Of a stretch of DNA of 5,953 bases, positions 1-5,734 are shown piece by piece. The first letter of the stretch is position 1. Every line of letters begins with the position of its first letter. The DNA is taken from the NCBI GenBank assembly GCA_001304035.1, contig LJUD01000209.1, positions 1 through 5,953 of the forward strand, given 5' to 3'. Source of the DNA: a bacterium SM23_31. GTDB lineage: Bacteria > SM23-31. Made by a program: the position numbers and the translations under genes. A model generated the notes under the pieces. It did not search any database. It was not told the DNA's origin and worked only from the letters and a program-made list of their open reading frames with translations.

Positions 1-469
1 GTATATGTTTTCGTGCATGTTCGGGTGCTAATGTTGCATAAGTGCCCCCGAGTATCACAGGTATATCGGGAAAATAATCACGGATAACGGCAATCAAATC
101 GACCAATGCAGGGTACCAGTACGTCATCCCTGAGGTCATCAAGACTACATCCGGTCTTTTGGCGGAACGCAACTTCTTCCTGACAACACTTTCGGGCAGT
201 CCATACCTACTATATCTTCGCGGTATATGCGTAAGATTTGAAGGCTTTTTTAAGGGATGCTTTACATATTTACCGGTGTTGTATTTTTTATCCTGCGGTT
301 TATGCAGCAGGAGAAGTTCCCGGTCATACCGGTCAAGGCAGTCGAGTAATTCTATCGACCAGCCGTGATCCCGAAGTACGGCTCCCATATAAAGCAAACC
401 CAACGGTTTCTGCCAGAGATCAAACGCCGCAAAATCATATATCCAGGGATTTACAAGTAAACAGTGCAT
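1..469 (-). CDS. B12-binding domain radical SAM protein, N-terminal part (runs off left edge)
   Basis: The open frame begins at ATG 469-467 and continues without a stop to base 1, giving 156 residues. An in-frame TAA lies a short way upstream with no other ATG between, which supports this start; there is no clear Shine-Dalgarno. Residues 1-47 (LLVNPWIYDFAAFDLW, then KPLGLLYMGAVLRDHGW and LLDCLD) and 107-150 (DVVLMTSGMTYWYP, then PVILGGTYATLAPEHA) match the Rossmann-like cobalamin-binding domain that precedes the radical SAM domain in this superfamily. Residues about 48-105 are a basic insert seen in the subgroup beginning with NPWIYDFAAFD. The CxxxCxxC iron-sulfur motif would lie beyond the window, so catalysis cannot be confirmed, and the substrate is unknown. 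Such proteins are cytoplasmic and typically do methyl transfers or ring rearrangements. It is separated from the upstream propeller gene by a repeat-filled gap, so it is probably transcribed separately. Confidence 0.88.
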   Translation of the reverse strand, partial: MHCLLVNPWIYDFAAFDLWQKPLGLLYMGAVLRDHGWSIELLDCLDRYDRELLLLHKPQDKKYNTGKYVKHPLKKPSNLTHIPRRYSRYGLPESVVRKKLRSAKRPDVVLMTSGMTYWYPALVDLIAVIRDYFPDIPVILGGTYATLAPEHARKHI

Positions 470-529
470 TTGCAGATTGATTAACTTTTCACGGTTTTAT
501 GTAAGTATTTACAGGCTTTTTGCATATCA

Positions 530-565
530 CCCTCACCCTATCCCTCTCCCATCAAGGGAGAGGGT
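530..565. repeat. 36 bp hairpin repeat, copy 1
   Basis: The core is CCCTCTCCC-ATCAA-GGGAGAGGG, a 9 bp perfect stem with a 5 nt loop, preceded by a pyrimidine-rich lead (CCCTCACCCTAT). It matches the copy at 703-738 at 35 of 36 positions (A535 against G708). Repeats of this look are dispersed in intergenic DNA of many bacteria; the function is unknown. On the minus strand it lies upstream of the radical SAM gene. Confidence 0.8.
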
Positions 566-630
566 ATTTTGAAGTAAAAGTATCAGCAATTAGTATTCCC
601 TGTCAAAGACCGTATACGAGAACACTATAA

Positions 631-669
631 TTTCCCTCCCTTGATGGGAGGGAACAAAAGGGAGGGTGA
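631..669. repeat. Hairpin repeat, copy 2 (inverted, diverged)
   Basis: This copy is in the opposite orientation to copies 1 and 3. The stem is TTCCCTCCC (632-640), the loop TTGAT (641-645) and the other arm GGGAGGGAA (646-654), again 9 bp and perfect. Read on the minus strand it starts with the same ATCACCCTC lead as copy 1 (527-535, except the last base). Compared with copies 1 and 3, three base pairs of the stem differ, and in all three both partners have changed, so pairing is kept. Confidence 0.75.
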
Positions 670-702
670 TGTATTATCATGCAGTCCCTCGCGATTTCTT
701 CC

Positions 703-738
703 CCCTCGCCCTATCCCTCTCCCATCAAGGGAGAGGGT
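703..738. repeat. 36 bp hairpin repeat, copy 3
   Basis: This direct copy of 530-565 lies 173 bp further along and differs at a single base in the lead. It has the same CCCTCTCCC/GGGAGAGGG 9 bp stem and ATCAA loop. There is no T-tract after the stem in either direction, so an intrinsic terminator role is not supported. Confidence 0.8.
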
Positions 739-768
739 GCTAAAGTTCTTACCTGGTATGAATATCAA

Positions 769-880
769 CTCGCTCCGATTCTCTTAATCTGACCAACTCG
801 TTTTAAGTCTCCGCAACGAATCAACTCGTTCCAGGTCTCTGACCTAATATCCTCGTTCCAGGTCTCTGACTTGGAACGAG
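769..880. repeat. Decayed tandem array of about 28 bp units ending in a 29 bp palindrome
   Basis: Units begin with CTCG at 769, 797, 825 and 852, a spacing of 28, 28 and 27 bp. The last two share 19 identical bases (825-843 and 852-870); the first two are degenerate but keep the CTCG start and a TCTC-like core. The last unit, 852-880, folds into CTCGTTCCAGGTC-TCT-GACTTGGAACGAG, a 13 bp stem with one G-T pair and a 3 nt loop. The earlier units have lost the right arm, though unit 2 keeps CAACGAA near its end. It lies just beyond the 3' end of the propeller gene. It is too short and too irregular for a CRISPR. Confidence 0.7.
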
Positions 881-934
881 TAAAATCAATATCTTCATCA
901 ATGTAAAACGTAATTCCATTTTTACAATTATTTG

Positions 935-2028
935 TTATTTCTCAATGATTTTGTATTCATATATGCACATCTCGTTTCGAGATTCAACAAAATACATTCG
1001 GTCGCCGAATATCCTGTAAGTTTCGGTGTATTTCTCTGGTAGAGGAAGATAACCAAGCAGGATTCCGTAGGAATCGAATATCTCGAATTGCATTAAGTCG
1101 GAAGGCTCTTCTTCTTTGGAATAATCGCGTTGACGTATATATGTAGCAGTCCACAGTCTTTCTTTATTATCCAAGCCTATGCCTGAAGATATTCTGTTAA
1201 AAACCATAATATCGCCTTTTCCAAACCCTTCTATTATTCTTGTTTCGCTTCTTCTTACCGTTGATTCCCCATAGTTAAGTTTTCTGTCAGATTTAATAAT
1301 CAATTTACCATCTGGAGAATATTTTTCAATTCGGTTTTGATTATAGAACACTAAATAAATGTTATCCTGTTTATCGTTTGTCAAAGCAATTGAGTTTGCT
1401 ATACTATTAAATACTGGTTCTTGATAAATTCTTTTTTCTCCAAATCGCTTTAATAATTTGCCGTTTAGGCTAAAGATTGACACAACTGTTGAGTCATAAA
1501 TATCCTGGGCAATAATTTTACCTGTTTGCGAAAATAGAAAAAACCGGCATTAGAGCTTAATCTAATACGGTCTATTTCACGACCATCCTGATCAAGCACC
1601 ATAATACTATTTGAAGCAAAGTCTCCAACTAATAAATTGTTTTCGTTGTCAAGTTTTATTGAATAAGGATATTCAAATTCAGCCGGACCCTGACCTCTTC
1701 GACCAAATGTCGCTAAAAATTTACCATCAGTATCATATTTCTGAATACGGTAATTGCCTGCATCAAGAATATATAAATTGCCCTGTGTATCTTTTATAAT
1801 ATCCGAAGGTTCGAATAACAGATAATTTTCATCTTCAGCCTCTAAATCCCCGATCTTCTGCACATATTCGAGCTCAACTTTGGTTGTGTCCCCCCAAAGC
1901 GGAGCTTGGTTGTGGACATATTTTACACCGTCTTTCATTTCGATAGTGTAGGTAGCGTCTTTCTTACCGCAAAAGAAAACTACGAGTATAATAAGAACAC
2001 CTGTAAATTTGAAGGGTATATTACGCAT
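935..2028 (-). pseudogene. 6-bladed beta-propeller (NHL-type) lipoprotein, broken by one frameshift
   Basis: The two pieces are 1465-2028 (N-terminal frame) and 935-1483 (C-terminal frame, nominal GTG start). Adding one base at the A6 run 1538-1543 joins them into a continuous 364-residue protein, a usual length for this family. The start is ATG 2028-2026 with AGGAG six bases upstream. Residues 1-19 are a hydrophobic signal followed by Cys20 (VVFFC-GKK), a relaxed lipobox, so export and lipidation are likely. Residues 72-110 (FEPSDIIKDTQGNLYILDAG..RIQKYD..GKFLATFG) and about 118-155 are NHL-like blades; the second half has further blade-like motifs (IEKYSPDGKL). Family members are surface or periplasmic proteins of the FCB group with poorly known roles, perhaps ligand or glycan binding. 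The break could be a sequencing or assembly indel, a true pseudogene, or slippage control. As read, the first frame ends after 187 residues, losing more than half the propeller. Confidence 0.8.
1538..1543 (-). other. Frameshift site in a homopolymer (A6; T6 on coding strand)
   Basis: The coding strand reads GCC GGT TTT TTC TAT, which leads into an unrelated tail (YFRKQVKLLPR...) and a stop. With seven Ts it reads GGT TTT TTT CTA TTT TCG CAA ACA GGT AAA, giving FFLFSQTGKIIAQDIYDST and running straight into the second frame. The second frame has a TAA just upstream of the run, so the switch must lie between that stop and the end of the first frame, and the T-run is the simplest place. Confidence 0.75.
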
Positions 2029-2034
2029 TTTAGA

Positions 2035-2039
2035 CTCCT
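2035..2039 (-). promoter_or_regulatory. Shine-Dalgarno AGGAG for the propeller lipoprotein
   Basis: AGGAG on the minus strand, six bases (TCTAAA) before ATG 2028-2026. It fixes the start of the lipoprotein frame and shows that this organism uses canonical ribosome-binding sites at least sometimes. Confidence 0.7.
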
Positions 2040-2175
2040 ATCTTAACAATTATGTGATTGAAAAGATTGTGAAGAATGAATAACAAAACTTTTGTAATTT
2101 TTTAATTCACATTATTTTTAATCTGATAATTAACACAAAAACATATTTATACTAAATATTGAGGATAAAATTGTG

Positions 2176-2257
2176 CGCAGGTTAAAACCTGCGGCTACCA
2201 TTTATATTTATCACTTTTATAAAAATACCAAGGTAGCCGCCCCGAGCACTCGGGGCG
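2176..2257. repeat. Head-to-head pair of GGTAGC-hairpin elements (REP/BIME-like)
   Basis: Left element (minus strand, 2199 to 2176): GGTAGC followed by CGCAGGTT-TT-AACCTGCG, an 8 bp stem. Right element (plus strand, 2232 to 2257): GGTAGC followed by CGCCCCGAG-CA-CTCGGGGCG, a 9 bp stem. The heads face each other across an AT-rich spacer (2200-2231), and the 9 bp GCGGCTACC at 2191-2199 is exactly inverted at 2232-2240. The head is constant while the stems differ but still pair perfectly. REP sequences of proteobacteria also carry a GTAG tetranucleotide before a hairpin and are mobilised by RAYT transposases; relating these elements to that system is inference. The right hairpin is followed by TTTAATTTTT, but no plus-strand gene precedes it. 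Confidence 0.65.
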
Positions 2258-2343
2258 TTTAATTTTTACAAAAGTCCTGTAAACAAGACAAAAAAAATTT
2301 GACTTAATTAGCGTTAAAAAATGTATCTGATATAAAAAATTAT

Positions 2344-2368
2344 CTCGCAAAGACGCAAAGAACGCAAA
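2344..2368. repeat. Short CGCAAAG repeat (three units)
   Basis: CGCAAA occurs at 2346, 2354 and 2363, a period of 8-9 bp, within CTCGCAAAGACGCAAAGAAC. Strings of this type are commonly seen as dispersed intergenic repeats in environmental bacterial genomes; no function is known to me. It lies between the GGTAGC pair and the 17 bp palindrome. Confidence 0.5.
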
Positions 2369-2374
2369 CAAATA

Positions 2375-2391
2375 ATCCCGCTCAGCGGGAT
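2375..2391. repeat. 17 bp palindrome ATCCCGCT-C-AGCGGGAT, possible terminator
   Basis: Eight paired bases flank one central base. It is 55 bases beyond the stop of the beta-barrel gene (stop at 2447-2449). On the minus strand it is followed by TATTTGTTTG, a moderate T-rich run, so it could end that transcript. The stem arms match those of 3284-3300 except for the innermost pair, which changes on both sides (T-A here, C-G there), and the central base also differs. It is therefore also a repeat family. Confidence 0.55.
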
Positions 2392-2446
2392 GAATTAATC
2401 AGTTAAATACCTGATGTTAAAGCCTTTAAGTATAAAACAGCTAAAT

Positions 2447-3259
2447 CTACCAGCGCAAAAAACTGTCTCTGTATTCGATTCTAATTTCTCTGCCGTAGCT
2501 TTTGCCCTTTGCATTTTCGAACAGGTCTTTAAAGTGGAAGGTCAGCTGGAAATTATTTGAAACAAAAAAACGAAATCCGGCATTGAAATAACCTTTATCG
2601 GAGCCTTCCGACAAATCTTCATTATCGTTGATAGCTGCGTCATACTCGATTAGAACTTCACCGAATTTTTTTATTCCGATATTCATACCCGCAAAGAAGT
2701 TAAGGTCTTTATCTTCATCCTCTCGTTCCATGCTCGCGTTAGCGCCGATATGAATACCTACATCGCCAATGATAGCGGTATAGTTTCTGCTGCCGACAAC
2801 ATATAATCCCCGTGACTTGACGGCATACCTGTCTGCAGCTTTTATGTAACCGCCGTAGCCCTGTGTATTTACACCAACCGCTATTCCCGGAAACAAAAAG
2901 CTCTCATCGATAATTCTCAGGCGTAAGTCGACACCCAGCCGGGGATTCCAATTTACATCCCCCTGACCGATGAGATTCTCCCCACCGTAATAAAGAACCG
3001 CATGCAGCCGGTTAAACACGCCGACAGATAAATCAGACAGCACGCCCCCATTCGGATAAATCCTTAATCCTAATCCGTATTCTCCGTGACCGAGCGTTCC
3101 GGCAACAGGCAAATCGATTAATTCACGGGGGATCGCACTAATTTGAACATCCTGGTCTTGCCGAGCAAAAGCATTTGAAGAAAATATTGCAAAAAGAATG
3201 CAAATCACGGGACATACTATTCGAACTCTCAATTTTTTACCCTTTTTCTGTATGTTCAC
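2447..3259 (-). CDS. Exported beta-barrel-like outer-membrane protein, function unknown
   Basis: From GTG 3259-3257 the protein has 270 residues. It opens with basic QKKGKKLRVR, a hydrophobic stretch IVCPVICILFAIF and SSNAFA followed by RQ, a good signal peptidase I site after residue 32. The mature part alternates polar and hydrophobic residues with many Gly and aromatics (YGLGLRIYP, GIAVGVNTQGYGGY, GLYVVGSRNY, VGIHIGANAS, NFFAGMNIGI, GYFNAGFRFF) and ends in Trp, as outer-membrane barrels often do. I cannot name a specific family. No in-frame ATG exists. The frame stays open to a TTG at 3325, but that would overlap the upstream gene and place a palindrome and about 30 charged residues before the signal. 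TTG 3232, with AAGG eight bases upstream, also gives a clean 23-residue signal and is a close second choice. It follows the 381-residue gene by about 40 bases and is probably co-transcribed with it unless the palindrome between them stops transcription. Confidence 0.75.
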   Translation of the reverse strand: MNIQKKGKKLRVRIVCPVICILFAIFSSNAFARQDQDVQISAIPRELIDLPVAGTLGHGEYGLGLRIYPNGGVLSDLSVGVFNRLHAVLYYGGENLIGQGDVNWNPRLGVDLRLRIIDESFLFPGIAVGVNTQGYGGYIKAADRYAVKSRGLYVVGSRNYTAIIGDVGIHIGANASMEREDEDKDLNFFAGMNIGIKKFGEVLIEYDAAINDNEDLSEGSDKGYFNAGFRFFVSNNFQLTFHFKDLFENAKGKSYGREIRIEYRDSFLRW

Positions 3260-3283
3260 TTCTATGAAGATTGAATATAGCTT

Positions 3284-3300
3284 ATCCCGCCTGGCGGGAT
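3284..3300. repeat. 17 bp palindrome ATCCCGCC-T-GGCGGGAT between two genes
   Basis: This is a sister of 2375-2391, with an 8 bp stem and one central base. It shares one base with the TAA stop (3302-3300) of the upstream gene and lies 24 bases before the chosen GTG start of the next. On the minus strand it is followed by AAGCTATATTC, not a T-tract, so it is not a good terminator. It could instead protect the upstream message's 3' end or lower expression of the downstream gene; this is inference. Confidence 0.6.
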
Positions 3301-4445
3301 TATTTTTCTTCGAGTGCTTTTTCAACGATATATTTTGTCAGGTTTTTATCTAAATTAATAAGATGTATCACAAATCTACCTTTCAAGTAATTTGAAACTC
3401 CCTCCGGCAATTTGAATCTATCGTTGAGAACACTCATTAGAAACCAGTTAAGTGTTTGAATATTTGGAAATCCCATCTGATTATTAGCGCTTTTTAACCA
3501 TCTTTGAAGAGAAGCATCCGTCTGTTTAACGGCTACAGTTTTTTGAAATTCTGCAACACTAACCATCACGCCCCTTGTGCTTCCTATTTTCAAACACGCA
3601 ATTTGTACATCCGTTACTCTGTTATTAAACAACATCGTTTTTACTCTGATTACTCCTGATTCTACTTCGCCTGAGTGCACCAATACCCGCATATCGTTTT
3701 CAATTTTATTTTCTACAAGAGCAAACTTAAATTTAGGACATTCATTTTTAATAAACCGTTGTTTTTTAAATTGTGCCTTATGAATGAGTGATTTTCGCAT
3801 ATTTTCTTTCAGCCGCTGCTTAACAGGAGAAACGACCTCTGCGGGATATGTTAATTCAATCTTACCTCTTTTTGGTTCGCGTTTATACTTTTTCTTTAAT
3901 TTTTCTAAATCTTCTATACATTTATCGAGCAATCTCTTGATTTCGTTTCGGTCAACATCAAAATTTTCAAGGCGTATGGCACTCATAACTTTCCGAAGGT
4001 CGGTCGTGCCCTCTCTTACCATAGACGATATTCTATATAGTAAAGTCTCGCGTATTAAATAATTATAGCTTTCAATGACAAAATCACGCAATAATTCGTA
4101 TTCCAAAGGAAGAGGCTGCAATTTAGCAATAAGTTTTTGAAAAATCTCTTTTCTGGACCGGAGTCTGTATTTCCTGATTAAATTTTCAACTTCTTTATAT
4201 ACCAGCATCTTCGTAATCTTTACTTTTTTTGATCTTTTTGCGCCGAATAATTCTAATACAGTCTCTTCATATTCCTGTCTGTTTATCATATTGCCAAAAT
4301 TGTTCACAATTTCATCTTCAAGTTCTTTTCTGAAAAAATCTGAAATTTTAAACAATTCCCTTCCTTGCTCGCGTTCCCGCAGCATGAACTTGATCGTTTG
4401 ACGAATTTCAGTAAAATACTTCTCTTTTGCTTCGATTTCGGTCAT
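3300..4445 (-). CDS. Unrecognised 381-residue basic, mostly helical cytoplasmic protein
   Basis: The start is ATG 4445-4443, with no visible Shine-Dalgarno (TATCACCTTAA precedes it). There is no signal peptide or membrane segment, so it should be cytoplasmic. Residues 1-68 are acidic/basic and helical (KISDFFRKELEDEIVNNFG). Residues 69-160 are rich in Lys and Arg. Residues about 163-190 (DRNEIKRLLDKCIEDLEKLKKK) look like a short coiled coil, and 205-235 is a strongly basic linker. Residues about 238-381 form a separate mixed domain (FKFALVENKIENDMRVLVHSG, VIRVKTMLFNNRVTDVQIACLKIG, then WFLMSVLNDRFKLPEG) ending in KALEEK. The basic middle could bind nucleic acid or a partner protein, but no known motif is visible and I do not assign a function. 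It lies between two exported barrel-like genes, and its stop abuts a 17 bp palindrome shortly before the next start. Confidence 0.8.
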   Translation of the reverse strand: MTEIEAKEKYFTEIRQTIKFMLREREQGRELFKISDFFRKELEDEIVNNFGNMINRQEYEETVLELFGAKRSKKVKITKMLVYKEVENLIRKYRLRSRKEIFQKLIAKLQPLPLEYELLRDFVIESYNYLIRETLLYRISSMVREGTTDLRKVMSAIRLENFDVDRNEIKRLLDKCIEDLEKLKKKYKREPKRGKIELTYPAEVVSPVKQRLKENMRKSLIHKAQFKKQRFIKNECPKFKFALVENKIENDMRVLVHSGEVESGVIRVKTMLFNNRVTDVQIACLKIGSTRGVMVSVAEFQKTVAVKQTDASLQRWLKSANNQMGFPNIQTLNWFLMSVLNDRFKLPEGVSNYLKGRFVIHLINLDKNLTKYIVEKALEEK

Positions 4446-4665
4446 TTAAGGTGATAATTATGTTAATTTTACTAATTTTTTATTTTAACGTCTAAAAGTA
4501 TAAAAACTTTTATAATATGTCAAGAAATAACTGTATTTACAATAAAGATTGTTCTTAAGATTGCACCGCCTTATTAGATGATCAACAGTACATAGTACAG
4601 ACGAAGTATACACGATTGAATAATGCTTCCGGCAGTGGTTCGCCCTGTATAATCCAAGAAATTAT
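4446..4665. other. 220 bp gap between the two upstream genes
   Basis: Apart from the possible promoter at 4497-4523 and a small inverted repeat AAAAGT/ACTTTT around 4494-4511, I see no gene, no clear terminator hairpin and no copy of the repeats found elsewhere in the window. Confidence 0.5.
4497..4523 (-). promoter_or_regulatory. Possible sigma-70-like promoter for the 381-residue gene
   Basis: On the minus strand TTGACA (4523-4518) is a perfect -35 box, and TATACT (4502-4497) matches five of six -10 bases, but the spacer is only 15 bases. TACTTT at a 17-base spacing is a weaker alternative. The distance to the ATG is about 50 bases in an AT-rich leader. The surrounding DNA is very AT-rich, so chance similarity is a real possibility. 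Confidence 0.35.
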
Positions 4666-5496
4666 CTAACGCAGTGTATACTCTGTCTTAAAACCTAACA
4701 CATAACTTACTATGTCTCTGAAATCTTTATCAAGCGGTATTTGTAAGAAAATGCCCGGTCTCAGAACATTACCGGTTAATTGCGCACCAAACGTTATAAA
4801 ATGGTCAAACCTTTCACTTGGTTTAAGAGTCTTTTCCGTTACAATAGCCCTGCCAAGCAATTCTGATAATATTATAACTTTTCTCACCGTAAAACCGCCG
4901 GTAATTTCATAGTTTGTAAATAGTTCAGCGTCATAATCGATTGGTATAACTATTCGAGGACCTATTTCAAAACCCCACATAAAATCTCCGGATGCATTAT
5001 TGCGATAAGAAACATCTCCGCTAAACGTAAAAGCATCTTCCCAAACCTTGTAAACGTCATAATAATTAGCCCATTGCCCTATCCAAACACGCTTACCGGC
5101 TGTCTGTAAAAAAGTGCCTAACGATAAACTCCAGCCCCCTTCGGGTAAGATGCCTCCGCGGGTTTGGATTCCGATATATATATTACCAATCTCTTTTTCG
5201 CTTCTTTCTATACTGAAGAAGGAAGAAGTATGTTTATATTTGTACCAATCTATAGGCAAAGAACAGACAATGTTAACTACAGAACCCAGCGGAATATTAA
5301 AATAGAGATCGTACAAACCGGAAAAGGCTGTGTGTTCCATATTAGGAATATCCAGTGAGGGATGCATAAAAGAAATACCGAATTTTGCTTTATTTTCCGG
5401 TATCGGGCGCATGAGAAACGTTTGTGCAGTCAGTGAATTAACTAAAGAAGCCCAAACAAGCATGACAGTGAAGGCATATAACATTTTTCGTTTCAT
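4666..5496 (-). CDS. Exported, probably outer-membrane, protein of unknown function
   Basis: From ATG 5496-5494 the protein has 276 residues. AAGGA at 5505-5509, eight bases upstream, and an immediate signal peptide (MKRK, then a hydrophobic core YAFTVMLVWASLV, then SLTAQ; cleavage near residue 24-25) favour this start over the TTG further upstream at 5568, which would bury the signal. The mature protein is beta-rich with aromatic and Gly-rich strands (AKFGISFMHPSL, IGNIYIGIQTRGG, WSLSLGTFLQT, DFMWGFEIGPRIVIPI, YEITGGFTVRKVIIL) and ends LTGNVLRPGIFLQIPLDKDFRDIVSYVLGFKTEYTLR. The long run of amphipathic strands suggests a small outer-membrane barrel. I do not recognise a named family. There is no sequence kinship obvious by eye with the other barrel-like gene (2447-3259). 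Confidence 0.78.
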   Translation of the reverse strand: MKRKMLYAFTVMLVWASLVNSLTAQTFLMRPIPENKAKFGISFMHPSLDIPNMEHTAFSGLYDLYFNIPLGSVVNIVCSLPIDWYKYKHTSSFFSIERSEKEIGNIYIGIQTRGGILPEGGWSLSLGTFLQTAGKRVWIGQWANYYDVYKVWEDAFTFSGDVSYRNNASGDFMWGFEIGPRIVIPIDYDAELFTNYEITGGFTVRKVIILSELLGRAIVTEKTLKPSERFDHFITFGAQLTGNVLRPGIFLQIPLDKDFRDIVSYVLGFKTEYTLR

Positions 5497-5504
5497 GAGT
5501 TGTA

Positions 5505-5509
5505 TCCTT
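5505..5509 (-). promoter_or_regulatory. Shine-Dalgarno AAGGA deciding the start at 5496
   Basis: AAGGA on the minus strand lies eight bases (TACAACTC) before ATG 5496-5494. Together with the signal peptide it rules out the longer TTG-initiated reading from 5568. Confidence 0.6.
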
Positions 5510-5734
5510 ATTTTTAATGTAACATCAAGTAATGCCAAGTTTTTAGGAATACGTCCATATATCGACAAATTTGCGGCATTTCGTTAAATTTGCGAATGTT
5601 CCGGTTGTACGGTTCTGCTGAATATATGCCGTTCAGAAATAACATCAGACCGGATTACTCCTGATTTTTTGAATGAAAGTAAAAAATTCTCTTATGAAAA
5701 CATGTAATTGCTTTTTTGATCGGGCATTAATATT

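Noticed and set aside
159..480. Plus-strand open frames of 69 and 80 codons at the left end
   Set aside because: They lie antisense to the clearly coding B12-binding radical SAM frame, and their translations look like no known protein.
769..880. Possible CRISPR array because of regular 28 bp spacing
   Set aside because: There is no alternation of constant repeats and unique spacers, the units themselves are degenerate and contiguous, and no cas gene is nearby.
2041..2170. Promoter boxes for the lipoprotein gene
   Set aside because: The stretch is so AT-rich that several weak -35/-10 pairings are possible; none stands out enough to report.
2232..2269. GC hairpin plus T-rich run read as an intrinsic terminator on the plus strand
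   Set aside because: No plus-strand gene precedes it, and the same head sequence occurs in the inverted partner element, so a repeat explanation is better.
3577..4062. Plus-strand open frames inside the 381-residue gene
   Set aside because: They are antisense shadows; the minus frame is much longer and has protein-like composition.
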